In this document: positions 32,664-43,560 of the stretch, piece after piece
Layout of the letters: every line of letters starts with the position of its first letter
Numbering within the stretch: position 1 is the first letter of the stretch
Source of the DNA: Caenimonas koreensis DSM 17982
GTDB lineage: Bacteria; Pseudomonadota; Gammaproteobacteria; Burkholderiales; Burkholderiaceae_C
DNA: 64,000 nt
Assembly (NCBI RefSeq): GCF_009646335.1
Contig: NZ_WJBU01000006.1
Location: 270,892-334,891 of the forward strand
Direction: 5' to 3'
Made by a program: the position numbers and the translations under genes
Notes under the pieces: model-generated
The model's input: the letters and a program-made list of their open reading frames with translations, nothing else
What the model was told of the DNA's origin: nothing
Databases searched by the model: none

Positions 32664-34058
32664 ATGCGCACCAAGACCCACATTTTTATGGCGTGCCTGG
32701 CGGCAGCCGCGCCCATGACGAGCGCAATGGCGCAAGCCGCGCCAGCAGCAGCGGCGTCTGCGACTGCATCGCAAACTGCATCCGCGCCCGCCCTGACCTT
32801 GCTCGAAGCGTACCGGCTGGCACTGACGCAGGACGCCATCATCCGCACGGCGCGCGCCGGCGCCGACGCGCGCCGCGAGCGCATTCCGCAAGCACGCTCG
32901 CAGTTGCTGCCCAACATCGGGTTCCAGGCCGGCGCGAATCGCAACAACCTGATCCGCACGCAGCCCGACATTGCGGGCGTGCCCAAGACCACCGAGCAGT
33001 TCTACGACAGCAATTCCCGAACGTTCATCCTGCGCCAGCCCTTGTTTCGCCCGGCTTTGTGGGCCGACTACCGGCAAGCCAAGGCGCAAGTCGCCGATGC
33101 GAATGCTTCGCTCGAAAAGGAGACGCAGAACCTCGCAACGCGTGTCACCGGCGCCTACATGGAAGCACTGCTGGCCGAAGACCAGCGCGCGCTCGTGTTG
33201 CAGCAGCAAACCAGCTACCGCACGCAGCTCGACGCTGCGAAGAAGCGTTTTGCGGGCGGCGCGGGCGTGCGCACCGACATCGATGAAGCCCAGGCGCGGC
33301 TTGACCTGGCGATTGCGCACTTGCTCGAGGCCAACCAGAACGTCGAATACACGCGCCGCCAGCTGCAGGTGATCATCAACCAGCCGGTCACCAAACTCGC
33401 GCCCATCGACGAGGTGAAGCTGCGGCAGGCGCCGCAGCCCGGATCGCTCGAAGACTGGCGCGAGCGCGCCGAGCTCACCAGCCCCGAGCTGATCTCGCTG
33501 AAGGCGCAGCGCGATGCTGCGCGCGCCGAATACGACAAGGCGCTTGCCGGGCACCTGCCGACCTTCGACGGGATCTTGCAATGGAACATGAGCAAGAGCG
33601 ACAGCATCAACACTGTGGGCACCAGCTACAACAGCAAGTCGGTGGGTGTGCAGCTGAACGTGCCCATCTTCTCTGGCGGCCTCACCAGCTCGCAAGTCCG
33701 CCAGACCGTGGCCGATATCGAGCGTGCCGAGCAGGCGCTGGAAGCCACGCGCCGTGACCTGGGCCTGCGCGTCGAGAAGGAATATCGCGGCGTGACCGAA
33801 GGCACATTGAGCATCGTCGCACTGGAAACAGCTGCGCGCTCGGCGGATGTGATGGTCACCTCGAACCGCCGCTCGTTCGAGGGCGGCGCGCGCACGCTGC
33901 TGGATGTGCTCAATGCCGAAGAGCAGCGCCTCACGGCCCTTCGCGACCTGGCCAACGCGCGCTATACGGCAGTGCTGTCGCGCATCAAGCTGAAGGCACT
34001 TGCAGGCGTTGCTGACGAAGACGCGATCGCAGAGGCCAACAGCTGGCTCAAGCCCTGA
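32664..34058 (+). CDS. TolC-family outer-membrane channel
   Basis: 464 residues with a Sec signal peptide (MRTKTHIFMACLAAAAPM...SAMAQ) and two internally related halves with long helical stretches, as in TolC. Features include LTLLEAYRLALTQDAIIRTA near the mature N terminus and the repeat-equivalent GGLTSSQVRQTVADIERAEQ in the second half. It forms the outer-membrane exit of the type I system. It ends the operon and converges with the protease gene on the other strand. Confidence 0.95.
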   Translation: MRTKTHIFMACLAAAAPMTSAMAQAAPAAAASATASQTASAPALTLLEAYRLALTQDAIIRTARAGADARRERIPQARSQLLPNIGFQAGANRNNLIRTQPDIAGVPKTTEQFYDSNSRTFILRQPLFRPALWADYRQAKAQVADANASLEKETQNLATRVTGAYMEALLAEDQRALVLQQQTSYRTQLDAAKKRFAGGAGVRTDIDEAQARLDLAIAHLLEANQNVEYTRRQLQVIINQPVTKLAPIDEVKLRQAPQPGSLEDWRERAELTSPELISLKAQRDAARAEYDKALAGHLPTFDGILQWNMSKSDSINTVGTSYNSKSVGVQLNVPIFSGGLTSSQVRQTVADIERAEQALEATRRDLGLRVEKEYRGVTEGTLSIVALETAARSADVMVTSNRRSFEGGARTLLDVLNAEEQRLTALRDLANARYTAVLSRIKLKALAGVADEDAIAEANSWLKP

Positions 34059-34100
34059 AGCGGTAGCGCCGGCGTTTGAGCGGCCGGCCCGCTGCTTCGC

Positions 34101-35777
34101 TCAGGCGTTCGGGTTGGTTTCGCCGCCGCTGCTGCCGTAGGGCGTGTAAGCCAGCCCTTGCAACGATTGCCCGGTGAAGTTCACGCGGGCCAGGTTGTAC
34201 GAGGTGTCGGCCGCGAGAACAGCGAGGCCGGCTTCAGTGAAGTGCCCCGCGTCGAGCTCGCCGACCCAATAGGCCAGCTGGTCGGGCGCCGGTGCGAAGC
34301 CTGCGACGTTGGTGTAGATCAGGTTCACGAACGCGGCGTGCGTATGGCTGGCGCCCAGCTGGTAGTTGATCGCGCCGGTCATCAGGTCTTCGTAGGGCGT
34401 GCCTGCGTCGAGGTAGAACAGCCCGACGCCTGCGATGAAGGGGTCCGGCGATGCGCCCTGGCCCAGCACTGCGCCGATGAGTTTGACGCTCAGGCCCGCA
34501 TTGCCTGCGAAGTCGAAGGCGAACCTGCCGTCGGTGAACTGCAGGCGCTCGACATTCACGAGCGAGTCGTTCACGCCGCCCGCCGTCACTTGTATGCTGT
34601 TGCCGTTTGGCGCGATGGTGTACGCAGCGCGGCCCTGCAGGTATTCCACCGTGTCGATCCCGGCGCCACCATTGGCGCTGGCAGTGCCGCTGCTCAGGAT
34701 GATGTGGTCGGCGTAGCTCGTGCCCGTGACGTTCTCGATGGAGGTCAGCAGGTCGATCGACAGGTTGCGCTCGGAAGGCGTGCCCAGCTCGGTGCGTCCG
34801 ATCGAGCTGAAAGCGCCGGGCCGCAAGTCGATGTTCGCGCCCAGCGTCAGCGCAGAAAGATCCACGGTGTCGCTGCCGGACGCGTCATCAATGATCTTCA
34901 GCGCACGGCCGTCGGCGTCAGTGAATGAATAGGTCGTTGCACCTGCCTGGTAAGCCGCGTCTGCACCGTAGAGCGTCTTGAGCGCCAGCAGGTCGTAGAT
35001 GCCGTACCAGTCGCGCCCTTCGAGCGCGTAGGTGTACGACATCACCGTGTAGTAGCTGTTGTCCTCTGCCGCTGCGAGATAGTTGCCCGGCTGGGAGGAT
35101 GAACCGTCGCCCACGTTGTAGTTGCCCGGGTGCTTCAGGCCGAGCGCATGGCCGATTTCGTGGATGAGTGTTTCGTAGCCTTCGCCCCCAGGGGTCAGGT
35201 CGTGGTTGGGCGCATAGGTGTAGTCGAACCACAAGTCACCCGACAGGCCGTAGCCCTGTACGCCATCGTCTGCGGTGTTGGGCAGGAAGGTGTAGGCCGC
35301 CGAGCCTGCCGCCGACTGGTTGTTCTGGCCCAGGCGAATCTGCCCGATCGTGTCGCCGGTCTCGGTTACCTCCTGGAAGTTGATTCCGAGCTCGGCGCTC
35401 AGGTGCGCGAAGATGTCGCGCGTCGCCTGCTTCTGGGCGTTGGTGAAGACCTCGAAGCCGAACGAGCCGGAGATCCCGGTGCTGCTGTCGTTGCCGCCAT
35501 AGCTGGGCACCGATTTCATGAAGCTGTAGGTGATCGTGTAGCCCTGCGTGCCCAATGGCACGCCGTAGTTCCAGCGAGAGGTCACTGAAAAGTCGCTGGC
35601 CGGCGTGCTGTCGAGCAGCACGTCGACCCGGTAGTCGCCGGTGTACGGATAGGCCACCACCGTGCCGGCACTTGCTGTGGTGATCGTGCTGGCGGCAAGC
35701 GGTGCGGCGCCGGTGACGGGCGTGCCGGCAATGGTGTCCGCGGTGTCTGGAATTTCGCTCTGACGTTCCAACTGCAT
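34101..35777 (-). CDS. Serralysin-like metalloprotease without clear RTX repeats, DUF4214-like C terminus
   Basis: 558 residues, no signal peptide. The zinc motif is HEIGHALGLKH (206-216) and the Met-turn is TVMSYTY (244-250). After the catalytic domain, beta-rich segments (about 280-430) replace typical RTX nonapeptides. The C-terminal part (about 470-540; LIYTNVAGFAPAPDQLAYWV) resembles DUF4214, a domain found in many type-I-secreted surface proteins. It is the last gene of the rhamnose operon, nine bases after rfbC, and converges with tolC. It probably uses the adjacent secretion system; the target is unknown. Confidence 0.9.
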   Translation of the reverse strand: MQLERQSEIPDTADTIAGTPVTGAAPLAASTITTASAGTVVAYPYTGDYRVDVLLDSTPASDFSVTSRWNYGVPLGTQGYTITYSFMKSVPSYGGNDSSTGISGSFGFEVFTNAQKQATRDIFAHLSAELGINFQEVTETGDTIGQIRLGQNNQSAAGSAAYTFLPNTADDGVQGYGLSGDLWFDYTYAPNHDLTPGGEGYETLIHEIGHALGLKHPGNYNVGDGSSSQPGNYLAAAEDNSYYTVMSYTYALEGRDWYGIYDLLALKTLYGADAAYQAGATTYSFTDADGRALKIIDDASGSDTVDLSALTLGANIDLRPGAFSSIGRTELGTPSERNLSIDLLTSIENVTGTSYADHIILSSGTASANGGAGIDTVEYLQGRAAYTIAPNGNSIQVTAGGVNDSLVNVERLQFTDGRFAFDFAGNAGLSVKLIGAVLGQGASPDPFIAGVGLFYLDAGTPYEDLMTGAINYQLGASHTHAAFVNLIYTNVAGFAPAPDQLAYWVGELDAGHFTEAGLAVLAADTSYNLARVNFTGQSLQGLAYTPYGSSGGETNPNA

Positions 35778-35786
35778 CGCGCGCCC

Positions 35787-36344
35787 TCAATCGAAAAGTT
35801 CGGCGGCTGCCCAGGGTGCGGCTGCTGCATCTTTGGCGGATACGGCTGGCGCCTGAGTCAACTCTGCCAGCGGCCACTCGATGGCCAGCTGCGGGTCGTT
35901 CCAGGCGACAGCGCGTTCGTGGGCAGGCGCGTAGTAGTCGGTGGTCTTGTACAAAAAGTCGGCATGCTCCGACAGCACGAGGAAGCCATGCGCAAAGCCT
36001 GCGGGCACCCACAGTTGCCGCTTGTTGTCGGCAGACAGTTCAACGCCGGCCCATCGGCCCAGGTTTGGCGAACTCTTGCGCAAGTCCACTGCCACATCAA
36101 ACACACGGCCGCTCGTCACGCGCACCAGCTTGCCCTGGGGCTGGTGCAGCTGGTAATGCAGGCCACGCAAAACGCCTTTGGCGGAGCGCGAATGGTTGTC
36201 CTGCACGAAGTCCACATCGATGCCTGTGGCTTGCCGGAACGCTGCGCGGTTGTAGCTCTCGAAGAAAAAGCCGCGTTCATCGCCGAAGACGCGCGGTTCA
36301 ATCACCAGCACCTCGGGCAGGCGCGTTGGCGTGGCTTTGAGCAT
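35787..36344 (-). CDS. rfbC: dTDP-4-dehydrorhamnose 3,5-epimerase
   Basis: 185 residues from the ATG overlapping the rfbA stop. It has the cupin core motifs ERGFFFESYN, RGLHYQ (catalytic His), VDLRKSSPNLGRW and WVPAGFAHGFLVLS. It epimerises C3 and C5 of dTDP-4-keto-6-deoxyglucose, the third step to dTDP-L-rhamnose. The length matches the family. A longer in-frame extension upstream lies inside rfbA and is not used. Confidence 0.95.
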   Translation of the reverse strand: MLKATPTRLPEVLVIEPRVFGDERGFFFESYNRAAFRQATGIDVDFVQDNHSRSAKGVLRGLHYQLHQPQGKLVRVTSGRVFDVAVDLRKSSPNLGRWAGVELSADNKRQLWVPAGFAHGFLVLSEHADFLYKTTDYYAPAHERAVAWNDPQLAIEWPLAELTQAPAVSAKDAAAAPWAAAELFD

Positions 36345-37237
36345 CACAGCGCGCCGGTCGCGATGTTCTGCAGGTACGTGCCGTAGCTGCTCTTGGCCAG
36401 TGGCTGCGCAAGGGCGAGCAGGCGGTCGCGGTCGATCCAGCCATTGCGCCAGGCGATTTCTTCGGGGCAGGCGACCTTCAGGCCCTGCCGCCGCTCGAGC
36501 GTGTGAATGAACTGCGTGGCTTCCAGCATGCTTTCGTGCGTCCCGGTGTCGAGCCACGCGAAGCCGCGGCCCATGGTCTGGACGTTGAGCAGGCCGCGGT
36601 CCAGGTAGGCTTGGTTCACGGCGGTGATTTCGAGTTCCCCGCGCGGTGAAGGTTTTACACGTGCAGCGATGTCGCACACATCCGAATCGTAGAAGTACAG
36701 CCCCGTGACGGCGTAATGGCTTTGCGGGTGTGCCGGCTTTTCCTCGATGGACAGCGCCTTGCCTGCTGCATCGAGCGTCACCACGCCGTAGCGTTCCGGG
36801 TCTTTGACGTGATAGGCGAACACCGTGGCGCCTTCCTGCCGCGCGTCGGCCGCCTGCAGGAGCTTGACCAGGTCGTGGCCGTAAAAAATGTTGTCGCCCA
36901 GCACCAGCGCGCAGGGCGAGCCAGCCAGGAATTCGCGGCCAATCAGGAAGGCCTGCGCCAGGCCCTCGGGGCGGGGCTGCACCGCGTACTCGAAGCGCAT
37001 GCCCCAGGCAGAGCCGTCGCCGAGCAACTGCTCGAACCGGGGGGTGTCTTGCGGCGTGCTGATCACCAGCACCTCGCTGATGCCCGCGAGCATCAGCGCG
37101 GCAAGCGGGTAATAAATCATCGGCTTGTCGTACACGGGCAAGAGCTGCTTGGAGATGGCCAGCGTCGCCGGGTGCAGGCGTGTGCCTGCGCCGCCGGCCA
37201 GGATGATTCCTTTTCGCTCTGCGCGCTCAATTGACAT
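36344..37237 (-). CDS. rfbA: Glucose-1-phosphate thymidylyltransferase
   Basis: 297 residues from the ATG giving [20 protein letters not shown]; the pyrophosphorylase signature [11 protein letters not shown] lies at about 15-25 and the sugar-binding region [10 protein letters not shown] follows. It makes dTDP-glucose, the first step to dTDP-L-rhamnose. The start overlaps the rfbD end by 11 bases. The upstream in-frame extension falls in rfbD and is rejected. Confidence 0.95.
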   Translation of the reverse strand: MSIERAERKGIILAGGAGTRLHPATLAISKQLLPVYDKPMIYYPLAALMLAGISEVLVISTPQDTPRFEQLLGDGSAWGMRFEYAVQPRPEGLAQAFLIGREFLAGSPCALVLGDNIFYGHDLVKLLQAADARQEGATVFAYHVKDPERYGVVTLDAAGKALSIEEKPAHPQSHYAVTGLYFYDSDVCDIAARVKPSPRGELEITAVNQAYLDRGLLNVQTMGRGFAWLDTGTHESMLEATQFIHTLERRQGLKVACPEEIAWRNGWIDRDRLLALAQPLAKSSYGTYLQNIATGAL

Positions 37238-38156
37238 TCTTTTGTCCCGATTCCACGTTTCGGCGATCCCCTGCCGCCAGCTCGGCCACCACGGCCCGCA
37301 CGCCATCCTGCCACGGCGGGAGCGCCACCCCGAAGGTGGTGCGCAACTTCGTTGTGTCCAGGCGTGAATTGCCTGGGCGCGGCGCCGCGACGGGATAGTG
37401 CGCGGAGCCTATCGCATTCACCCGCTGCGGCGCCGTGACCAGCGTCACACCGCAGGCGATGGCCTCTTCGATGGCCAGCTGCGCATAGGCATGCCAGTTG
37501 GTGAAGCCGGCTGCGGCCAGGTGATAGATGCCCGCACGGCTGACCTGCAGCTGACCAATGACATGTGCCGTGACGTCGGCAATGAGCGCAGCGCGTGTGG
37601 GTGCGCCCCACTGGTCGGCGACGACGTTGAGCGACTCGCGTTGCGCGGCTGCGCGAAGAATCGACTTCAGGAAGTTCTGGCCCCACGTGTCGAACACCCA
37701 GCTGCAGCGCAACACGAGATGCCTCGGGTTGCCCAAGACGATGGCGCGCTCGCCTTCGAGCTTGCCGCGCCCGTACTCGTTGACAGGCCCCGTCGCATCG
37801 GTTTCAGCCCACGCGCGCTCGCCGCTGCCGTTGAACACATAGTCGCTCGAGTAGTGCACCAGCCAGGCGCCGATCGCGTTCGATTCGCGCGCCAGCACTT
37901 CGCAGGCAAGCGCGTTGATGGCGAATGCGGCTTCCGGTTCGGCCTGCGCCTTGTCTACTGCTGTGTAGGCCGCCGCATTGACGATCACGTCGGGGCGAAG
38001 TGCCCGTATGGTTTGGGCAAGCTCTGCGGGGCGGGCCAGGTCGCCGCACAGCGGCGTGCTGCCACGGTGCAATGCAGTGACGTTGCCGACCACGGCAAGG
38101 CTGCGGCGCAACTGCCAGCCAACCTGGCCATTTGCTCCGAGCAGCAGGATATTCAT
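37227..38156 (-). CDS. rfbD: dTDP-4-dehydrorhamnose reductase
   Basis: 309 residues with a Rossmann nucleotide site [13 protein letters not shown] (4-16) and the SDR-type YGRGKLEGE catalytic Tyr/Lys region near 130. It reduces the keto sugar to dTDP-L-rhamnose, the fourth step. The start overlaps the rfbB stop by four bases. The order rfbB-rfbD-rfbA-rfbC is the common operon order in betaproteobacteria. Confidence 0.95.
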   Translation of the reverse strand: MNILLLGANGQVGWQLRRSLAVVGNVTALHRGSTPLCGDLARPAELAQTIRALRPDVIVNAAAYTAVDKAQAEPEAAFAINALACEVLARESNAIGAWLVHYSSDYVFNGSGERAWAETDATGPVNEYGRGKLEGERAIVLGNPRHLVLRCSWVFDTWGQNFLKSILRAAAQRESLNVVADQWGAPTRAALIADVTAHVIGQLQVSRAGIYHLAAAGFTNWHAYAQLAIEEAIACGVTLVTAPQRVNAIGSAHYPVAAPRPGNSRLDTTKLRTTFGVALPPWQDGVRAVVAELAAGDRRNVESGQKNVN

Positions 38157-39226
38157 GCGACTGGCACGGCGCTCTTGTAGTGCAGCTCAACCCATTGGCG
38201 ATAGCTGCCGCTGGTGACCGACTCGACCCAGTCTTCGTGATCGAGGTACCACTGGACGGTGGCGCGGATGCCTTGCTCGAATTTCACCGTGGGCTGCCAG
38301 CCGAGTTCACTCGCAATTTTCGAGTCGTCAATGGCGTAGCGCCTGTCGTGGCCCGGGCGGTCCTGGACATGGGAGAGCAGCTCGATGTAGCGGCCACCCC
38401 CTTTGCGCGGGCGCAGCGCATCAAGCGCGTTGCAGATCGAATCGACCACGGCGAGGTTGGTGCGCTCGGAACGTCCGCCGATGTTGTAGCTCTCGCCGGG
38501 TCGGCCGCGTTCCAGCACGGCATTCAATGCCGTGCAATGGTCGTCCACATGCAGCCAGTCGCGCACCTGCCGGCCGTCGCCATAGACGGGCAGCGGCTCG
38601 CCGCGCAGGGCGTTGTGGATCATCAGCGGAATGAGCTTTTCGGGGAACTGGCGCGGCCCGTAGTTGTTCGAGCAGTTCGTGGTGAGCGTGGGCAGCCCGA
38701 ATGTGTGATGCCAGGCGCGCACGAAGTGGTCGGAGGCCGCCTTTGACGCGGAATACGGGCTGTTCGGCTGGAAGCGGTGCTGCTCGGTAAAGCCGGCGTC
38801 ATGCGGGTCGAGCGAGCCGTAAACCTCATCGGTGGAGACATGGACGAACCTGAACTCCGACGCATCGGCCGGGCTGAGCTTGCGCCACCATGCGTGCACG
38901 GTTTCAAGAAGTTTCAGTGTGCCCAGGACGTTGGTCTGCGCAAAAGCCAGCGGCGCGCTGATGGAGCGGTCAACATGGCTTTCTGCCGCGAAATTGATGA
39001 TGGCGCGCGGCCGGTGCCGGGTCAAAATCTGCTCGACAAGCGCCGAATCCCCAATATCGCCCCGGATAAAGGTATAACCCTCGTTGGCGGCGACGGCGGC
39101 CAGGTTGCCAGGGTGACCCGCGTAGGTCAGCAGGTCCAGGTTGACCACCGGTTCACGGCTGGTGTTCAGCCATCCCAGCACAAAGGCCGAACCGATGAAG
39201 CCGCACCCGCCAGTCACTAGAATCAT
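38153..39226 (-). CDS. rfbB: dTDP-glucose 4,6-dehydratase
   Basis: 357 residues from the ATG giving MILVTGGCGFIGSAF, the NAD-binding glycine motif. HVSTDEVYGSL and SPYSASKAASDHFV carry the catalytic residues of the extended SDR family. It converts dTDP-glucose to the 4-keto-6-deoxy sugar, the second step to rhamnose. The first gene of a minus-strand operon, it is divergent from a glycosyltransferase gene across a 28-base gap. Confidence 0.95.
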   Translation of the reverse strand: MILVTGGCGFIGSAFVLGWLNTSREPVVNLDLLTYAGHPGNLAAVAANEGYTFIRGDIGDSALVEQILTRHRPRAIINFAAESHVDRSISAPLAFAQTNVLGTLKLLETVHAWWRKLSPADASEFRFVHVSTDEVYGSLDPHDAGFTEQHRFQPNSPYSASKAASDHFVRAWHHTFGLPTLTTNCSNNYGPRQFPEKLIPLMIHNALRGEPLPVYGDGRQVRDWLHVDDHCTALNAVLERGRPGESYNIGGRSERTNLAVVDSICNALDALRPRKGGGRYIELLSHVQDRPGHDRRYAIDDSKIASELGWQPTVKFEQGIRATVQWYLDHEDWVESVTSGSYRQWVELHYKSAVPVA

Positions 39227-39254
39227 GTGTTTCCCTGTTTTGGCGTAGCTTGAA

Positions 39255-40037
39255 TTGATCGCTCCGATTGTAAGTGCCTCCTCTTCGCACCAAGCCTTGC
39301 GCCGTGGGCGCATCGCCGTGTCCATTGTGAGTCACGGGCACACGGCAATGGTGCAGGATTTGCTGCGCGAGCTGTGCGATGGGCATGGCGGCTGGATCGA
39401 GCACGTCATCGTCACGCACAACATCCCCGAGCCCACGCTGCAGGAGCCGGCCGAGGGCTGGCCCTTCCGTTTCACCGAGCTGTTCAATGACCGGCCCGCC
39501 GGCTTCGGCGCCAACCACAACGGCGCGTTCGAACACTGCTTCTCCGAATTTTTCTGCGTGCTCAACCCCGACGTGGAGCTCGCCGGCCCTGAGTTGTGGC
39601 GCTCGCTCGTCGCGGCAGCCTGCGAGCCTGGAACGGGCCTGGCTTACCCCGTGCTCCTCAACCCCGATGGCAGCCTGCAAGACAACGAGCGCGAGGCTGT
39701 CACGCCCATTGCCTTGCTGCGCCGGCGCCTGCTCAAGCAGCCGCAACGCGGCATCGACTGGGTCAGCGCCGCGTTCTGGCTTGTTCCCGCACAGAACTAC
39801 CGGCGCCTTGGCGGTTTCGACGAGCGCTTCTTCATGTATTGCGAAGACACCGACTTCTGCCTTCGCCTGCGCATCGCGGGCCTCGGACTCAGGCGCGTCG
39901 AGGTGGCAGTGGTGCACCAGGCCATGCGAGGCAGTGGCCGTGAAGTGCGTCACCTGGCCTGGCACCTGCGCAGCCTGTGGCGGCTGTGGACCGGCCCGGT
40001 GTTGCGCCGCTACCTCGCGGATGTGACGGCCAGCTAG
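39255..40037 (+). CDS. Glycosyltransferase family 2 (rhamnosyltransferase-like)
   Basis: About 260 residues. VSIVSHGHTAMVQDLL opens the GT2 fold; FCVLNPDVEL is the DxD-equivalent region and FDERFFMYCEDTDFCLRLR is the typical acceptor-site motif of rhamnosyltransferase-like GT2 proteins. The TTG start is uncertain; in-frame TTG or GTG codons occur slightly downstream (near 39294-39320). It lies next to the dTDP-rhamnose genes, consistent with rhamnosyl transfer, though the donor is inferred only. Confidence 0.82.
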   Translation: MIAPIVSASSSHQALRRGRIAVSIVSHGHTAMVQDLLRELCDGHGGWIEHVIVTHNIPEPTLQEPAEGWPFRFTELFNDRPAGFGANHNGAFEHCFSEFFCVLNPDVELAGPELWRSLVAAACEPGTGLAYPVLLNPDGSLQDNEREAVTPIALLRRRLLKQPQRGIDWVSAAFWLVPAQNYRRLGGFDERFFMYCEDTDFCLRLRIAGLGLRRVEVAVVHQAMRGSGREVRHLAWHLRSLWRLWTGPVLRRYLADVTAS

Positions 40038-40113
40038 CCCACTGGGGGCCCTGCGGCGCAGTTGCTGCCGAATGCGAGCGAATGTCGGCCAAATGCCGCG
40101 ACAATAGCGCGGC

Positions 40114-41214
40114 ATGTTGTTCCTGCTGATCCTTTCCTGTGCGAGCTCCTTCGTGGCCTGCGCACTGCTCATCCGCTACGGAAAATCGCATTCGCAGCGC
40201 TATGGCGACCAGGTCCAGCGCTTCCATTGGGGCCATGTTCCGCGCGTGGGCGGTGTCGGCATGATGGCCGGCTGCACGGTCGGCTGGGCCTGGATGGTCA
40301 TCTCCGACCGTCTGCACCTGCTCAACCAGCTTCGCATTCCCACTGAAACGGCCGCCATCTTGTGGTCCGTGGCGCTGCTCACGGTGACTGCCGGCGCCAT
40401 TGAAGACCTCACGCAGCGCCTGCGGGCTGTCTACCGGCTGCTGCTCACCACGGGAGCGGCGATTCTCGCGGTGTGGCTGCTGGGCCTGAGCGTGCCCCGG
40501 CTCGGGCTGCCGGGCGTCGATGCCTTGCTGGCCATGTACCCATGGGCCGGCGCCGCGTTTGCGGTGTTTGCCATCTGCGGGCTGCCACATGCATTCAACC
40601 TGATCGATGGCTATAACGGCCTGGCCGGTACCGTTGCGCTCGTGTGCTGCTTTGCGCTCGCTTATGTAGCCGTGCAGGTCGGAGACAGGCAACTCGCCGC
40701 CACCATCCTGGTGCTGGCCGGGTGCACTGCGGGTTTCCTGGTGTGGAACTACCCGCGCGGCTTGCTCTTTGCCGGTGACGGTGGGGCATACCTGTGGGGC
40801 GTCGTGATGGCGATTGGCTCCATCCAGCTTGTCATGCGCCATCCGCAGGTGTCGCCGTGGTTCCCGCTCGTGCTGCTGCTCTACCCGGTGTGGGAGACGA
40901 TGTTCTCCATCTACCGCAAAGCGGCGCGCGGCATCTCGCCGGGCGTGGCCGATGCGCTGCATTTCCACCAGCTGATTTACCGGCGGATCGTGCGCCGCGT
41001 GTTCGACGACGACGAGGCACGCCGCATGCTCATACGCAACAACCGCACGTCGCCCTACCTGTGGGGCTTTGCGGTGCTCACCGTGACACCGGCTGTCCTG
41101 TTCTGGAACAACACGCTCGTGCTTCAGATCTGTGCGTTGGCCTTTGTGACGGGCTATGTGTGGGCCTACACCAGCATCATCCGGTTCAAAGTCCCCAAAT
41201 GGCTTCGCCGCTAG
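40114..41214 (+). CDS. Polyprenyl-phosphate sugar-1-phosphate transferase (WecA/MraY-like)
   Basis: 366 residues with about ten membrane helices. Catalytic-type motifs are PRVGGVGMM (about 43-51), NLIDGYNGLAG (162-172), the cytoplasmic GDGGAYLWG (about 222-231) and the HFHQLIYRR loop. It would start lipid-linked glycan synthesis by transferring HexNAc-1-phosphate to undecaprenyl phosphate in the inner membrane. The precise sugar is not predictable. It follows a glycosyltransferase gene and precedes argB. Confidence 0.9.
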   Translation: MLFLLILSCASSFVACALLIRYGKSHSQRYGDQVQRFHWGHVPRVGGVGMMAGCTVGWAWMVISDRLHLLNQLRIPTETAAILWSVALLTVTAGAIEDLTQRLRAVYRLLLTTGAAILAVWLLGLSVPRLGLPGVDALLAMYPWAGAAFAVFAICGLPHAFNLIDGYNGLAGTVALVCCFALAYVAVQVGDRQLAATILVLAGCTAGFLVWNYPRGLLFAGDGGAYLWGVVMAIGSIQLVMRHPQVSPWFPLVLLLYPVWETMFSIYRKAARGISPGVADALHFHQLIYRRIVRRVFDDDEARRMLIRNNRTSPYLWGFAVLTVTPAVLFWNNTLVLQICALAFVTGYVWAYTSIIRFKVPKWLRR

Positions 41215-41258
41215 CAGTGGGTCCGTCACGCCCAACGCCCAACGCCGGACGCTCAACC

Positions 41259-42161
<903 letters not shown>

Positions 42162-42237
42162 TGGCCTGCCCCACAAGGGGGCGCAGCCCGTGGTCTGGCA
42201 GTGCCAGTTCCGCAGCCACCCACTGAAAGAATCGTCG

Positions 42238-43560
42238 ATGAAAATTACTGTGATTGGAACCGGATACGTTGGACTGGTCAGTGGTGCGTGTCTGGCCGAT
42301 GTCGGCAACGACGTGCTTTGTTTCGACACCGACGAGGGCAAAGTCCAGGGGCTGCGCAACGGGCACATCCACATCTTCGAGCCGGGCCTCAAGGAGATCG
42401 TCGAGCGCAATATCCAGGCAGGGCGGCTGTCGTTCACGACTGACGCGAAGGAAGCCACCGAGTTCGGCCTGCTGCAGTTCATCGCCGTCGGCACGCCCCC
42501 CGGTGAAGACGGCTCCGCCGACTTGCAATACGTGCTCGCTGCGGCGCGCGCCATTGGCCAGCACATGACCGACTACCGCGTGGTGGTTGATAAAAGCACT
42601 GTGCCGGTCGGCACGGGCGACAAGGTCACGGCCGCCATCGCGCAGGAGCTCGCCAGGCGCGACGCGAAGATTGATTTCGCGGTGGTCTCCAACCCGGAGT
42701 TCCTCAAGGAAGGCGCCGCCGTTGAAGACTTCATGCGGCCGGACCGCGTGGTGGTCGGCACTGACGACGATCACGCCATCACGATCATGCGCGAGCTGTA
42801 CGCGCCCTTCCAGCGCAATCGTGACCGCTTCGTGCTGATGGACCGGCGCAGCGCCGAGCTGACCAAGTACGCGGCCAATGCCATGCTTGCCACGCGTATC
42901 AGCTTCATCAACGAACTCGCCAATCTTGCCGAGCGCCTGGGCGCGGACATCGAGTCGATCCGCAAGGGTATTGGCTCCGACCCGCGCATCGGCTACGACT
43001 TTCTCTATGCGGGCTGTGGCTACGGCGGCTCGTGCTTCCCCAAGGACGTGCAGGCGCTGCTGAAGACGGCGCGCGACGATGCCGGCATGGACCTGCATGT
43101 GCTCGCTGCCGTCGAGCAGGCCAACCACCACCAAAAGCGCGTGCTGCCCGCCAAGATCCGCGCGCGCTTTGGCGAGCAGCTTGCCGGCAGAAAATTTGCG
43201 CTGTGGGGCCTGGCCTTCAAGTCAAACACGGACGACATGCGTGAAGCGCCAAGCCTGGCGATGGTGGAGGCACTGGTCGGCGCGGGCGCGCAAGTCGTGG
43301 CGTATGACCCCGCCGCGATGGAAACGGCCCAGCGCGCCATCGGCGTGAAGCCGGGTCTCACGTATGCCGACAATGCCATGGCTGCGCTGCCGGGCGCCGA
43401 TGCGCTCGTCATCGTCACGGAGTGGAAAGAATTCCGCAGCCCCGATTTCGATGCGATTGCTGCCGCGTTGAAGGCACCCGTCATCTTCGATGGCCGCAAC
43501 CTGTACGACCCTGCGCTGCTGCGCGGCCGCGGCTTTGAATATCACGCCATCGGCCGATGA
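42238..43560 (+). CDS. ugd: UDP-glucose 6-dehydrogenase
   Basis: 440 residues from the ATG giving [20 protein letters not shown], the NAD-binding motif. The catalytic cysteine is in [10 protein letters not shown] (Cys266), and [16 protein letters not shown] marks the C-terminal domain. It oxidises UDP-glucose to UDP-glucuronate. The stop overlaps the next gene, an epimerase for the same nucleotide sugar, by four bases. Upstream in-frame codons give a non-conserved extension and were rejected. Confidence 0.96.
   Translation: MKITVIGTGYVGLVSGACLADVGNDVLCFDTDEGKVQGLRNGHIHIFEPGLKEIVERNIQAGRLSFTTDAKEATEFGLLQFIAVGTPPGEDGSADLQYVLAAARAIGQHMTDYRVVVDKSTVPVGTGDKVTAAIAQELARRDAKIDFAVVSNPEFLKEGAAVEDFMRPDRVVVGTDDDHAITIMRELYAPFQRNRDRFVLMDRRSAELTKYAANAMLATRISFINELANLAERLGADIESIRKGIGSDPRIGYDFLYAGCGYGGSCFPKDVQALLKTARDDAGMDLHVLAAVEQANHHQKRVLPAKIRARFGEQLAGRKFALWGLAFKSNTDDMREAPSLAMVEALVGAGAQVVAYDPAAMETAQRAIGVKPGLTYADNAMAALPGADALVIVTEWKEFRSPDFDAIAAALKAPVIFDGRNLYDPALLRGRGFEYHAIGR

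Noticed and set aside
31875..33695. 606-codon minus-strand frame
   Set aside because: Spans HlyD and TolC genes in antisense and has no coherent fold or start signal.
34059..34100. Possible bidirectional terminator between tolC and the convergent protease gene
   Set aside because: Only short GC stems without T-runs are visible.
39889..41256. 455-codon minus-strand frame
   Set aside because: Antisense to the WecA-like membrane enzyme; His/Gln/Arg-rich without motifs.
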